Shown here: in pieces, positions 26,507 through 32,521 of the stretch
How positions within the stretch are numbered: the first letter of the stretch is position 1
How the letters are laid out: every line of letters starts with the position of its first letter
Origin: Phycisphaera mikurensis
GTDB lineage: Bacteria; Planctomycetota; B15-G4; JADJEK01
Direction: 5' to 3'
Assembly (NCBI GenBank): GCA_020723465.1
Contig: DYIW01000009.1
Coordinates: forward strand, 1-43,588
Length of the DNA: 43,588 nt
Translations under genes and position numbers: made by a program
Notes under the pieces: generated by a model
Databases searched by the model: none
Seen by the model: only the letters and a program-made list of their open reading frames with translations
Told to the model about the DNA's origin: nothing

Positions 26507-27982
26507 TCACGGCGCCGTTGCCTCGACGGGAAGGCCCTCGGGCAGCTCGGCGGGAGCGGGGTCCGGCCCTGGCCCGCCGGTCTCCTCGCCGCAAAGGTGT
26601 CCAGCCTGAAGAGGATGATCCCCTTCGTGAGAATGACCTTCTTCGACTCCCTCGACCCCCCCAGGAACGGCTTCTATTGGGCGATTTGCGCGAAGGGGAT
26701 CAAGATCCACGAAGGGGATCATGCTTTCCTCTCCCTGGCGTTGATCCCCTTCGGCCGAGCTCTCCTCCGGGAGGCTCCAGAGCCAGGGTCCGTTGAATGC
26801 CGCCTTGCTCTTGTCCACGCCGAGGATCTTGCACGCCCGCTTCAGCGTGATGCCCGCGATCCCGTTCTGCTTCGCGCGCGCGAACATGGCCTGCGCCTCG
26901 ACAGGGCCGGTGCTCAGCTCCTCCCGCACGAACGCCTCAGCTTCGCCCAGCTCGGACGGGGTCCCGCGGTCGAGTCCGTCCGCGCCGAGGGCCTCGTCGG
27001 CGGTCACGTTCACCGTGCCGGCTTCCCACTCGAGGCGCGGCGCCTGGATCGTGCCGGCGCTCGTCTGCACGTCGCGCTCCACGATCCGGAACGCGAGCCC
27101 TGGAGGACGCGCCGCCAGGTTGCCCTTCACGTGTAGAAAGAGCCGGCGTCTCTCGTCCTCGGAGTCGGGCGCCACGGCGAACAGGGCCCGCGCGGCCGCT
27201 GTGAACGCCAGCGAGCCCGCCGTCCGATGCAGTGCTGAGCCGGCCGCCTTCCGCAGGTGGTGAATGATGACGATCGCCACCTTGAAGCGGGCGGCGAGGT
27301 CCGCGAGCGGCGTGAGCAGAGCCCGGATCTCGTTGTTTCGGTGCTCGTCCGTGGCGCTTCCGATCACCGCACCGAGGGGGTCGATTACGACAAGGACGGT
27401 ATCGGGCCGCTCGGCGAGCTTTCGGTCGAGCGCGCCCACGTCCTCGAGGCAGAAGGGCCGCCGCTTGCCCTTCTCACCGCGGACGCCTTCGACGATTTCG
27501 ACCCGGGTGAGATCCGCTCCCGCGGCCTCGAGGCGCGGCCGAATCGTGTCTGCCGGGTCGTCCTCGACGGAGGCCAGGAGCACCCGGCCCGGCGCAATGG
27601 CGCCGCGATCCGGGGACCCTGCGCCGCCCGACACCCTGGCGGCGAGGTCGACGCCGAGCAGCGACTTGCCTACGCCCGGCTCGCCGACGACGAGCGCGAG
27701 CTTCCCCAGGGCGAACCGGCCCGCCCAGAGCCACCGGATCGGCTCCGGCCGGATCTCCGCCGCGGGCCGCGTGAGCAGCTCGGACCGGCACGCGGCGCCA
27801 GTGGCGGCTTCCTTCGAGGCGGCGTGCTGCGCCGCCTCGGCCTCGGCCACGTTCGCCGCCCGGGGCGCGGCGTTCCGCCTCTTCGTGACGCGGCCGAGGA
27901 GGTCGGAACCGAGCACAGCCGCGAGCGTCGGGGTACTCTCCTCTCCGGCGTCCGGTCCGGGGTCCACCTCGCCGCCGCTCAC
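26507..27982 (-). CDS. RepA-like AAA family ATPase (plasmid/phage replication helicase type)
   Basis: 491 aa. A RecA-like ATPase core with Walker A LVVGEPGVGKSLLGVDLAARV (about residues 97-117) and Walker B VLVVIDPLGAVIG, then IVIIHHLRKAAG containing the His of the RepA/RSF1010 hexameric helicase family, and a C-terminal winged-helix-like segment (FARAKQNGIAGITLKRACKILGVDKSKAAF). It likely loads or acts as a helicase to replicate the excised element. The last 60 residues are low-complexity and encoded by DNA that carries four iteron-like repeats. The ATG overlaps the stop of the HTH gene upstream (ATGA). Confidence 0.87.
   Translation of the reverse strand: MSGGEVDPGPDAGEESTPTLAAVLGSDLLGRVTKRRNAAPRAANVAEAEAAQHAASKEAATGAACRSELLTRPAAEIRPEPIRWLWAGRFALGKLALVVGEPGVGKSLLGVDLAARVSGGAGSPDRGAIAPGRVLLASVEDDPADTIRPRLEAAGADLTRVEIVEGVRGEKGKRRPFCLEDVGALDRKLAERPDTVLVVIDPLGAVIGSATDEHRNNEIRALLTPLADLAARFKVAIVIIHHLRKAAGSALHRTAGSLAFTAAARALFAVAPDSEDERRRLFLHVKGNLAARPPGLAFRIVERDVQTSAGTIQAPRLEWEAGTVNVTADEALGADGLDRGTPSELGEAEAFVREELSTGPVEAQAMFARAKQNGIAGITLKRACKILGVDKSKAAFNGPWLWSLPEESSAEGDQRQGEESMIPFVDLDPLRANRPIEAVPGGVEGVEEGHSHEGDHPLQAGHLCGEETGGPGPDPAPAELPEGLPVEATAP
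26615..26753. repeat. four iteron-like repeats (cgaaggggatca) inside the repA-like 3' end
   Basis: Copies: 26615-26629 (reverse), 26691-26702 (forward), 26708-26722 (forward, exact 15-base inverse of the first), 26741-26753 (reverse). The consensus is cgaaggggatca. Such repeats beside a RepA-type gene are typical Rep-binding or origin sequences. No other copies were noticed in the window. Confidence 0.55.
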
Positions 27983-28179
27983 GACGCGGTCCCCCGGCGG
28001 GCGAGCCGTTCAGCGACGAACCGCTCGACGTCGCAGGCGCGGAACCGGACGAGCCGGCCTATCCGCACGGGCCGGAGGTCGCCACGCTGATAGGCATCGC
28101 GCAGGGTCCTCTCGCCGATTGCGAGCAGCTCGCGGACTTGGCGCGAATTCAGAAGTCGGAGCGGGTCGGGCGCGGTCAT
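27979..28179 (-). CDS. AlpA/excisionase-like HTH DNA-binding protein
   Basis: 66 aa. LLNSRQVRELLAIGERTLRDAYQRGDLRPVRIGRLVRFRACDVERFVAERL is a winged MerR-like HTH_17 domain spanning nearly the whole protein, as in excisionases and AlpA activators. It probably bends DNA at the attachment site or activates integrase. It overlaps both neighbours by 4 bases (ATGA), so it forms one operon with the RepA-like gene. Confidence 0.85.
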   Translation of the reverse strand: MTAPDPLRLLNSRQVRELLAIGERTLRDAYQRGDLRPVRIGRLVRFRACDVERFVAERLARRGTAS

Positions 28180-28421
28180 GGCGCAGCCTCCGCCGCGGTC
28201 ACGGGGTAGCTCAGCCCGCTGCGCCGCGCGTCCATCGCGAGGAGCTCGTGGCGCACCATCGCGACGGCGGCGGAGTCGTAGAGCCGCAGTCTGCCAGCGC
28301 GCGCTCGCGGGCGGATGTGGACCCGGGTCGCGAGGATGTGCAGCACGCGGTGGAGCGGGACAGCCAGCTCGCGGGCGATCACTCCCGCGGTGATCAGGGT
28401 GGGTGGGCCGGTCGATCGCAT
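28176..28421 (-). CDS. small MerR-like winged-HTH protein
   Basis: 81 aa. LITAGVIARELAVPLHRVLHILATRVHIRPRARAGRLRLYDSAAVAMVRHEL has the helix-turn-helix plus RLYD wing of MerR/excisionase-type folds. It is the first gene of the e-d-repA translationally coupled run. Its start codon directly follows the 3' arm of an inverted repeat that covers its ribosome-binding region, suggesting translational control. Confidence 0.7.
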   Translation of the reverse strand: MRSTGPPTLITAGVIARELAVPLHRVLHILATRVHIRPRARAGRLRLYDSAAVAMVRHELLAMDARRSGLSYPVTAAEAAP

Positions 28422-28464
28422 GTCACTACCTGGTCGCGGGGCACTATCGCCCCTCAGTAGTGAC
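28422..28464 (-). promoter_or_regulatory. nested inverted repeat covering the RBS of the 81-aa HTH gene
   Basis: On the + strand gtcactac (28422-28429) pairs with gtagtgac (28457-28464), and inside it GGGGC pairs with GCCCC around actatc. Read as minus-strand RNA, the 3' arm GTAGTGAC immediately precedes ATG 28421, so the AGG-type ribosome-binding segment is in or next to the stem. It may be an operator as DNA or an RBS-hiding hairpin as RNA. Confidence 0.5.
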
Positions 28465-28467
28465 CTT

Positions 28468-28559
28468 TGTTCGCGGTCGCGGCCCGGCGAACAGCCGGTT
28501 CAGACTGCTTTACGCTGGCCGTTCGGCATTTCGCTGTTCGCGAACAAGCGCGAACAGCG
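28468..28559. promoter_or_regulatory. operator-like palindromes with TGTTCGC half-sites
   Basis: Two palindromes share the same half-site: TGTTCGC/GCGAACA at 28468-28474 and 28487-28493, and a longer perfect CGCTGTTCGCG/CGCGAACAGCG at 28532-28542 and 28549-28559. They lie in the only sizeable gap between the two gene blocks of the element, where the promoter of the HTH-repA operon must be. They look like binding sites for one of the element's HTH proteins. Confidence 0.5.
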
Positions 28560-28560
28560 G

Positions 28561-29346
28561 TCACGAACGGCGCACTCTTCGCCGCGGGCGGGTCTCCTCT
28601 TCCAGCTCCCGCTCCTGATCCTCCGTCAGTGCCTTGAGCCGCTCGTCCGGCGTCCCGATGTCGTCGATTAGCAAACTCGACGCCTTCGCCTTCACCGATT
28701 GCGGCCGCAGTTCCTTGCGCCGGTCCTCGAATGCCTTCCAGGCCCTCGTCCCCTGGATTGAACTCACCGACGGCCCCGCAGCACGGCCCCTTCGGAGGTC
28801 CTTCGCTACGTCACGGATCCTCACGTTCATCGGATCGCTGGCGCGCGATCGGAGATAGCGAGACACGGCCTGCTCGAGGTCGAGCTTGGGCTCTTTGTCG
28901 GGAACGGGCGGATCATCCGATTCCATCTGCGCCTCGAGCCGCAGGCGCGCCAGCAGGGACAGGGCGCCGTCGATCCACTCCTGCTGCAGCTCGCGACGGG
29001 CGAAAATGAGCGGTTGTGGATCGAGTCTTCGTTCCTTTGCCGCGCCGGCCATGTCCCCGAAGTAGTGCCGCATCATCAGGAGGTTCAGCATCGCGAGCGT
29101 CCCTTCCCTCCGCGCCAGCAGTCGCACGTCGCCCTCCTTCGGCCGGACGAACCCGCGGGATTGCTGATCCGCGGCCAGCTCGTCATAGGCGGCGCAGAGC
29201 GATTCCGGCACGGGCAGTAGATCCGGCGTCCGCAGGTGCTCCGACGCCAGCACCAAAGCATCCTGCAGCAGCGGTGCCACCTCGAGGATACGAGCGTTGC
29301 TGATGCGGTAGCGAGGCGCACTCGAGGGCGGCCTGCTCTCGGCCAT
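28561..29346 (-). CDS. hypothetical protein of the integrative element
   Basis: 261 aa, not recognised. No signal peptide or membrane segments. Residues 1-150 are helical and hydrophobic-patterned (RISNARILEVAPLLQDALVLASEHL, REGTLAMLNLLMMRHYFGDMAG). The C-terminal third is strongly charged (DLEQAVSRYLRSRASDPMNVRIRDVAKDLRRGR, ending EEETRPRRRVRRS), which suggests nucleic-acid or protein binding. The position between the small unknown genes and the HTH operon does not reveal its job. The start ATG has GGAGA 7-11 bases upstream, located in the arm of a perfect inverted repeat. Confidence 0.65.
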   Translation of the reverse strand: MAESRPPSSAPRYRISNARILEVAPLLQDALVLASEHLRTPDLLPVPESLCAAYDELAADQQSRGFVRPKEGDVRLLARREGTLAMLNLLMMRHYFGDMAGAAKERRLDPQPLIFARRELQQEWIDGALSLLARLRLEAQMESDDPPVPDKEPKLDLEQAVSRYLRSRASDPMNVRIRDVAKDLRRGRAAGPSVSSIQGTRAWKAFEDRRKELRPQSVKAKASSLLIDDIGTPDERLKALTEDQERELEEETRPRRRVRRS

Positions 29347-29399
29347 GATCGTTCTCCAATCCCGGGCCGGCCAGGCGAGCAGTGGCGCGGAGAACGATC
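29347..29399 (-). promoter_or_regulatory. perfect 11-bp inverted repeat covering the RBS of the 261-aa gene
   Basis: gatcgttctcc (29347-29357) and ggagaacgatc (29389-29399) are exact inverse complements, separated by 31 bases. In the minus-strand transcript the 3' arm contains the GGAGA ribosome-binding site and abuts ATG 29346. The arrangement parallels that before the HTH gene at 28421, though the sequence differs. Confidence 0.5.
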
Positions 29400-29692
29400 C
29401 AGATACGCCGCCTGTCGCCTGACCGTTCCGCCGGAGCGACCGGCGGCCCGATGCAGCGGAGCATAGCGACGGCCCGCAGCCGGTGAAGGTGCTGCAGGGC
29501 CGACTTCCTGGAATCGGGCGAACAAGTGGGTTCGGACCCCCCCCCGCCCCGGGGCGCCGGCGCCGGTTCTGCGGGAGGGCGGCGCCCCAAGGCCCCCACG
29601 GGGAAGGGCGGGGCGCCAGCCGGGTTGTTGCGATTCTACCGCACTCCCAGGTCCTCCCGGGCGGAGCGCCTGTCCTGGGGCTTCCCTGCGCG
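29400..29692. other. non-coding gap within the element
   Basis: No gene can be supported here. The stretch contains a C9 run at 29537-29545 followed by GC-rich symmetric sequence (gcgccggcgccggttc) and a purine/pyrimidine-skewed segment. Open frames across it are low-quality shadows. It separates two blocks of minus-strand genes, so it may carry a promoter or a packaging/replication signal, but nothing specific is recognised. Confidence 0.5.
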
Positions 29693-29980
29693 TCAGGCGA
29701 GGCCGATGCGCGCGACGATGGCGGCGAGGGCCTCGGCCTGCGTGTCGTAGCCCGGGCCGCGGCGGTCGAGGCAGCGCCCGGGCTCGTGGGGCGGATCGGC
29801 GTACCAGCCTTCCAGCCTGTCGTCCGAGCGCCGCTGTCCGCGCCCGCTCCGGACGGCGCCGCGGTTCAGGGTCCAGCCGAGGGCGCGGGCAGCCCGCAGG
29901 CCGCGGGCCACGTCCGCCCGGGTCCAGTCCTGCCAGGTGCCTTTCAGGGCCAGGGCCTCGAGGGCCGCCGCGGGCTTCAC
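29693..29980 (-). CDS. small hypothetical protein of the integrative element
   Basis: 95 aa, not recognised. GTG start overlaps the stop of the preceding gene (GTGA), giving coupled translation. The sequence holds two helical ends (AALEALALKGTWQDWTRADVARGLRAARALGW and DTQAEALAAIVARIGLA) and a basic central loop (RSGRGQRRSDDRLEGWYADPP). Its use of an overlapping start and a consistent high-GC third position support it as a real gene. Confidence 0.6.
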   Translation of the reverse strand: MKPAAALEALALKGTWQDWTRADVARGLRAARALGWTLNRGAVRSGRGQRRSDDRLEGWYADPPHEPGRCLDRRGPGYDTQAEALAAIVARIGLA

Positions 29981-30273
29981 GGCTTACCCCCGAGGGCGGC
30001 GAGCACCGGAGCCGCAGCGGGATCGTCGCCCCAGTCACGCTCAAGCCGCGACGCTTCGCGCGCCGCCTCGATGGCCTCCTCCCGGCGCCCGGCGGCCGCG
30101 GCCTCTGCCGCCCGGTCGAGCAGCTCGTGGAAGTGGACGGCGTCCTCGAGGTACTGCTCGCGGTCGTGTGCGGCGATATCGCGGCCGTCCGCGTCCCGCG
30201 TGTTGGCGGCCGCCTCGGCCGGCCAGGAGTCCTTCGCGGCGTCAATGGCCGCCCGAAGCCTCTCGTCGTTCAT
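29977..30273 (-). CDS. small hypothetical protein of the integrative element, helical and acidic
   Basis: 98 aa, not recognised. Predicted mostly alpha-helical (LEDAVHFHELLDRAAEAAAAGRREEAIEAAREASRLERDW), with a TPR-like helix pair. AAAGGA lies about 10 bases before the ATG. It is coupled by overlap to the following 95-aa gene. Confidence 0.62.
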   Translation of the reverse strand: MNDERLRAAIDAAKDSWPAEAAANTRDADGRDIAAHDREQYLEDAVHFHELLDRAAEAAAAGRREEAIEAAREASRLERDWGDDPAAAPVLAALGGKP

Positions 30274-30318
30274 GCCTGCGATCCTTTCACGTCGTCAGTG
30301 AGCGGGCAGCACGGCCCG

Positions 30319-30732
30319 CTACGGAGTCCCAGGAAGGGCAGGACGCCCCGTTAGGCGCGGCCTCCCCGGTCGGCGGGAGCGCTGGCGAGCCAGCCGCCGC
30401 TGCCAGGCGGAAGGCAGCAGGCGCTCTTGCGCCTCGGTCAGCACCAGGCCCTTCGGCCAGTCGCCATGACCGGTCCAGCCGGTCTCGATCCAGAGCCGGC
30501 CCGCGTTCTCGGCCTCGGCCTCGGTCGGGTAGTAGCGGAGCTTGTTCTGCCAGCCTTTCGCCCGGGCAAACCCGCGACTTGACGGCTCCCTGGTCTCCAG
30601 GATCCACCCGATGCCGGGACGCCGATCTGGACGGACGGAAGCGGTCTCAGAGAGCCACCGCGTGCGCGCCCGGATGGACTCCGTCTCCTGGACGATCGCG
30701 GCGCGGGCGGCGCCGTCCGGGGGAAGCCTCAT
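30319..30732 (-). CDS. small hypothetical protein of the integrative element
   Basis: 137 aa, not recognised. The start overlaps the preceding stop (ATGA) and AGGAGA lies 8-13 bases upstream, so it is a good gene candidate. The central part (GIGWILETREPSSRGFARAKGWQNKLRYYPTEAEAENAGRLWIETGW) looks like a compact beta-alpha domain of the kind seen in small phage proteins. The C-terminus is Arg/Pro-rich and basic. Confidence 0.65.
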   Translation of the reverse strand: MRLPPDGAARAAIVQETESIRARTRWLSETASVRPDRRPGIGWILETREPSSRGFARAKGWQNKLRYYPTEAEAENAGRLWIETGWTGHGDWPKGLVLTEAQERLLPSAWQRRLARQRSRRPGRPRLTGRPALPGTP

Positions 30733-30980
30733 GCTTCGGTCTCCTGCTTGAGGACCGCTCGGCGTCCTTCGGGGTCCATCGCGAGGAGGTCGCGAACGTG
30801 CTCGAAGACGGCCTCGCGCTCCTCGGAAGGGAGCGCCGCGAGCGCGCCTTCGAGGTCCGCCGGCAAGGTGACGGTGGCATCTTCCCGCAGCGGCGTGGTG
30901 CCGTTTTTGGTGACACTTGCAGGGGCGGCGTCAGAAGTCGCGGCTGCGTCGGACCTTGCGAAACCGTGCAGTGGACTCAT
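30729..30980 (-). CDS. right-end reading frame of the element; becomes the integrase C-terminus in the circle
   Basis: In the integrated state the first in-frame ATG within the element is inside attR (30978-30980), giving 83 aa beginning MSPLHGFARSD; the frame itself runs on into chromosome up to 31151. The body (TVTLPADLEGALAALPSEEREAVFEHVRDLLAMDPEGRRAVLKQETEA) has good coding character and is coupled to the next gene by ATGA. No good RBS is seen for a start in attR. In the circular form the integrase frame enters here without a stop, producing a 551-aa protein. It is therefore probably the displaced 3' end of the integrase gene. Confidence 0.6.
   Translation of the reverse strand: MSPLHGFARSDAAATSDAAPASVTKNGTTPLREDATVTLPADLEGALAALPSEEREAVFEHVRDLLAMDPEGRRAVLKQETEA
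30893..30916 (+). repeat. 24-bp direct repeat, right copy (candidate integrase arm site)
   Basis: Partner of 25016-25039, 51 bases inside attR. The T5 run in gccgtttttggtgacac stands out in this GC-rich background. It lies within the open reading frame at the right end, where it encodes VTKNGTT; the left copy is read in another frame in the integrase tail. The conservation therefore acts on DNA, not on protein. Confidence 0.55.
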
Positions 30981-31020
30981 AATCCATCGGTCGCAGGTTC
31001 GAATCCTGCCGGGCCCACCA
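30968..31020 (+). repeat. attR core (53-bp direct repeat, copy 2; tRNA 3' fragment)
   Basis: Second exact copy of the tRNA 3' part. No 5' half is present, so it is a fragment, not a second tRNA gene. It marks the right end of the element; bases from 31021 onward are chromosome. Confidence 0.95.
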
Positions 31021-31189
31021 GCCTTCGCGCGCCAGAGCAGTCCACTTGGCAGACTCGCGATAGTCGGGGCTCCGCGGGGCGTCAAGCGAAATCGCCGCGC
31101 GCGCGAGCTGGCCGGCCGCGCTTTCGAGCACACGCGCGCGCCGCGCACCACGATTCCGCGCGGTCGTCAGGGCGCGATCATCGCTGCCG

Positions 31190-31198
31190 TGCTACACT
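31190..31198 (+). promoter_or_regulatory. candidate extended -10 (TGCTACACT)
   Basis: TGCTACACT at 31190-31198 matches TGnTAnnnT. A start near 31205 would place the following hairpin at the 5' end of the transcript and give a leader of about 225-235 bases for the HPF-sigma gene. No -35 is evident, as expected for extended -10 promoters. Confidence 0.4.
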
Positions 31199-31202
31199 GC
31201 AT

Positions 31203-31232
31203 GCGGTCTTGATGTTCGTTCCTCAAGATCGC
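31203..31232 (+). promoter_or_regulatory. 5' leader hairpin upstream of the HPF-sigma gene
   Basis: gcggtcttga (31203-31212) pairs with tcaagatcgc (31223-31232), ten base pairs with one G-U, around a 10-base loop tgttcgttcc. It may stabilise the transcript 5' end or serve regulation. It is not followed by a T tract, so not a terminator on this strand. Confidence 0.4.
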
Positions 31233-31428
31233 GGCCCGCTTCCACGAAGACGGGCGCCGGTCGAGGAGCTTCGTCCCGCCCGCGCTCGGCAGTTCTCCCG
31301 CGGGTTGGGGGAGGACCGAACGAGCGGGGCAGGGCGCGGCCGCCAGCGCCCTGGAGAAACGGCTATCAGCTTGCATGTTCACCTGAGGCGCGACTGCGGC
31401 CTCATGCGGGGCGCAGCAAGCGCGGAGA

Positions 31429-32448
31429 ATGGACGAGATCATGCACGTCACCCTGACCGTGAAGCGCGCGCGACGCGACGCCAAACTGGACGAGCTGTTC
31501 CAGCGCGAGCAGGAACGCATCGTGCGGCGCCTGGGGCGCCTGCCCGGCGATCTCGTCACGCTGCAATGCGAGATCGACCTCAACCAGCACCTCAAGGAGG
31601 GGTACGCGTCCCTGACCCTGAGCCTGCCGACCGGCCAGCTCAACGCGCGCGGCGTCGGCGGCAACGTGCTTTCGGCCCTGCGCGACGCGGTCGATGACCT
31701 GCTGGTGGAGCTGGATCGCCACAAGGAGCGCTACCGGCGCGAGCGGCGCCAGCGCAAGTCGCTGCGGCACGAGGTCACCGGCGACCTGTCCGGACTGCTG
31801 GAGCGCATTACCGCCGAGGAGCCCGCGGATCTGGCCAAGGTGATCCACCGGACCCTCGGCGAGCTCTATCCCTTCGTGCGCCGCGAGCTGACCCGGCACT
31901 GCGAGGTGCTGGACCGGCCGGAGTGCGGCAGCATCGACGTGGGTGACGTGGTGGAGGAGACCATCCTGACGGCGCTGTCGCGGCGCGCGGAGAAGCCCGA
32001 GGACGTGCCCTTCGACCGCTGGCTGTTCACCTGCGCCTATGACGTGATCGTGCGCGAGGAGGACGCCCTGGCGGAGCGCAACGGCAGCGTCTCCCTGGAG
32101 GAGGACCTGGCCGAGGCCGTGTCCAGGGAGGGCCCGACCAGCGGCGAGGAGATCTTCCTCGATGGCATCCAGAGCACGCGCTTCTTCGCCGACGTGGTGC
32201 CCTCGAAGCACACTCGTTCCCCCGACGTGGAGGCGGACGCGAGGGACCTGCATGTCGCGCTCATGAAGGCGATCCGCCACCTGCCGGAGCCCATGCGCAA
32301 GGTCCTGTCCCTGGTGGCGCTCCACGGCCAGACGGAGCAGGAGGCGGCGCGGCGCCTGTGCTGTTCCGAGGAGAACGTGCGCAGCGTGATGGCGGAGGCG
32401 CGCACGCGGGTGCGCGCGGAGCTGGTGCAGCGCGGCTTCGAGGCCTGA
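31429..32448 (+). CDS. fusion protein: HPF/RaiA ribosome-hibernation domain with sigma-70 factor domains
   Basis: 339 aa. Residues about 5-105 follow the S30AE/HPF fold: HVTLTVKRARRDAKLDELFQREQERIVRRL, then VTLQCEIDLN, YASLTLSLPTGQLNARGVGGNVLSALRDAVDDLLVELDRHKERYRRER. Residues about 135-210 look like sigma region 2 (IDVGDVVEETILTALSRRAEKPEDVPFDRWLFTCAYDVIVRE). Residues about 273-332 are sigma region 4 with an HTH (HLPEPMRKVLSLVALHGQTEQEAARRLCCSEENVRSVMAEARTRVRAEL). It could bind ribosomes, RNA polymerase, or both, linking translation state to transcription. ATG 31429 is only one base after GGAG; ATG 31441 (MHVTLTV) has a more usual distance and fits HPF N-termini better. Confidence 0.82.
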   Translation: MDEIMHVTLTVKRARRDAKLDELFQREQERIVRRLGRLPGDLVTLQCEIDLNQHLKEGYASLTLSLPTGQLNARGVGGNVLSALRDAVDDLLVELDRHKERYRRERRQRKSLRHEVTGDLSGLLERITAEEPADLAKVIHRTLGELYPFVRRELTRHCEVLDRPECGSIDVGDVVEETILTALSRRAEKPEDVPFDRWLFTCAYDVIVREEDALAERNGSVSLEEDLAEAVSREGPTSGEEIFLDGIQSTRFFADVVPSKHTRSPDVEADARDLHVALMKAIRHLPEPMRKVLSLVALHGQTEQEAARRLCCSEENVRSVMAEARTRVRAELVQRGFEA

Positions 32449-32521
32449 AGGGAGTGCGCGCAGCGCCGCGGCGGCCGGCGAGCCCTTGCCAGCGCGTGGC
32501 GCGCGCGCTTGGATCAGGGCC

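Larger units (their letters stand above)
24828..31020. mobile_element. 6.1-kb integrative element in tRNA(CAT)
   Basis: Bounded by an exact 53-bp direct repeat of the tRNA 3' part (24828-24880 and 30968-31020). The predicted excised circle is 6,140 bp. All genes lie on the minus strand: tyrosine integrase next to attL, XRE regulator, RepA-like ATPase, two small HTH proteins, and five unknown proteins. There are no structural phage genes, relaxase or type IV secretion genes. The combination of integrase, excisionase-like HTH and autonomous replication ATPase fits a phage satellite or a plasmid-like integrative element; which of these cannot be told from this sequence. Confidence 0.9.
31021..31428. 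other. chromosomal leader region right of the element
   Basis: About 400 bases without a supportable gene. It holds an extended -10 candidate and a hairpin (listed separately), then GC-rich sequence leading to the HPF-sigma gene. It was originally the DNA downstream of the tRNA. Confidence 0.5.

Noticed and set aside
28561-29346. Assigning the 261-aa protein to a defence family
   Set aside because: No nuclease, helicase, TIR, HEPN or other diagnostic motif could be seen.
29537-29545. C9 tract as a phase-variation switch
   Set aside because: It is not inside or just before a supportable gene, so slippage has no visible target.
30968-31020. second tRNA(CAT) gene
   Set aside because: Only the 3' 53 bases are present; the acceptor 5' strand and D arm are missing, so it is attR.
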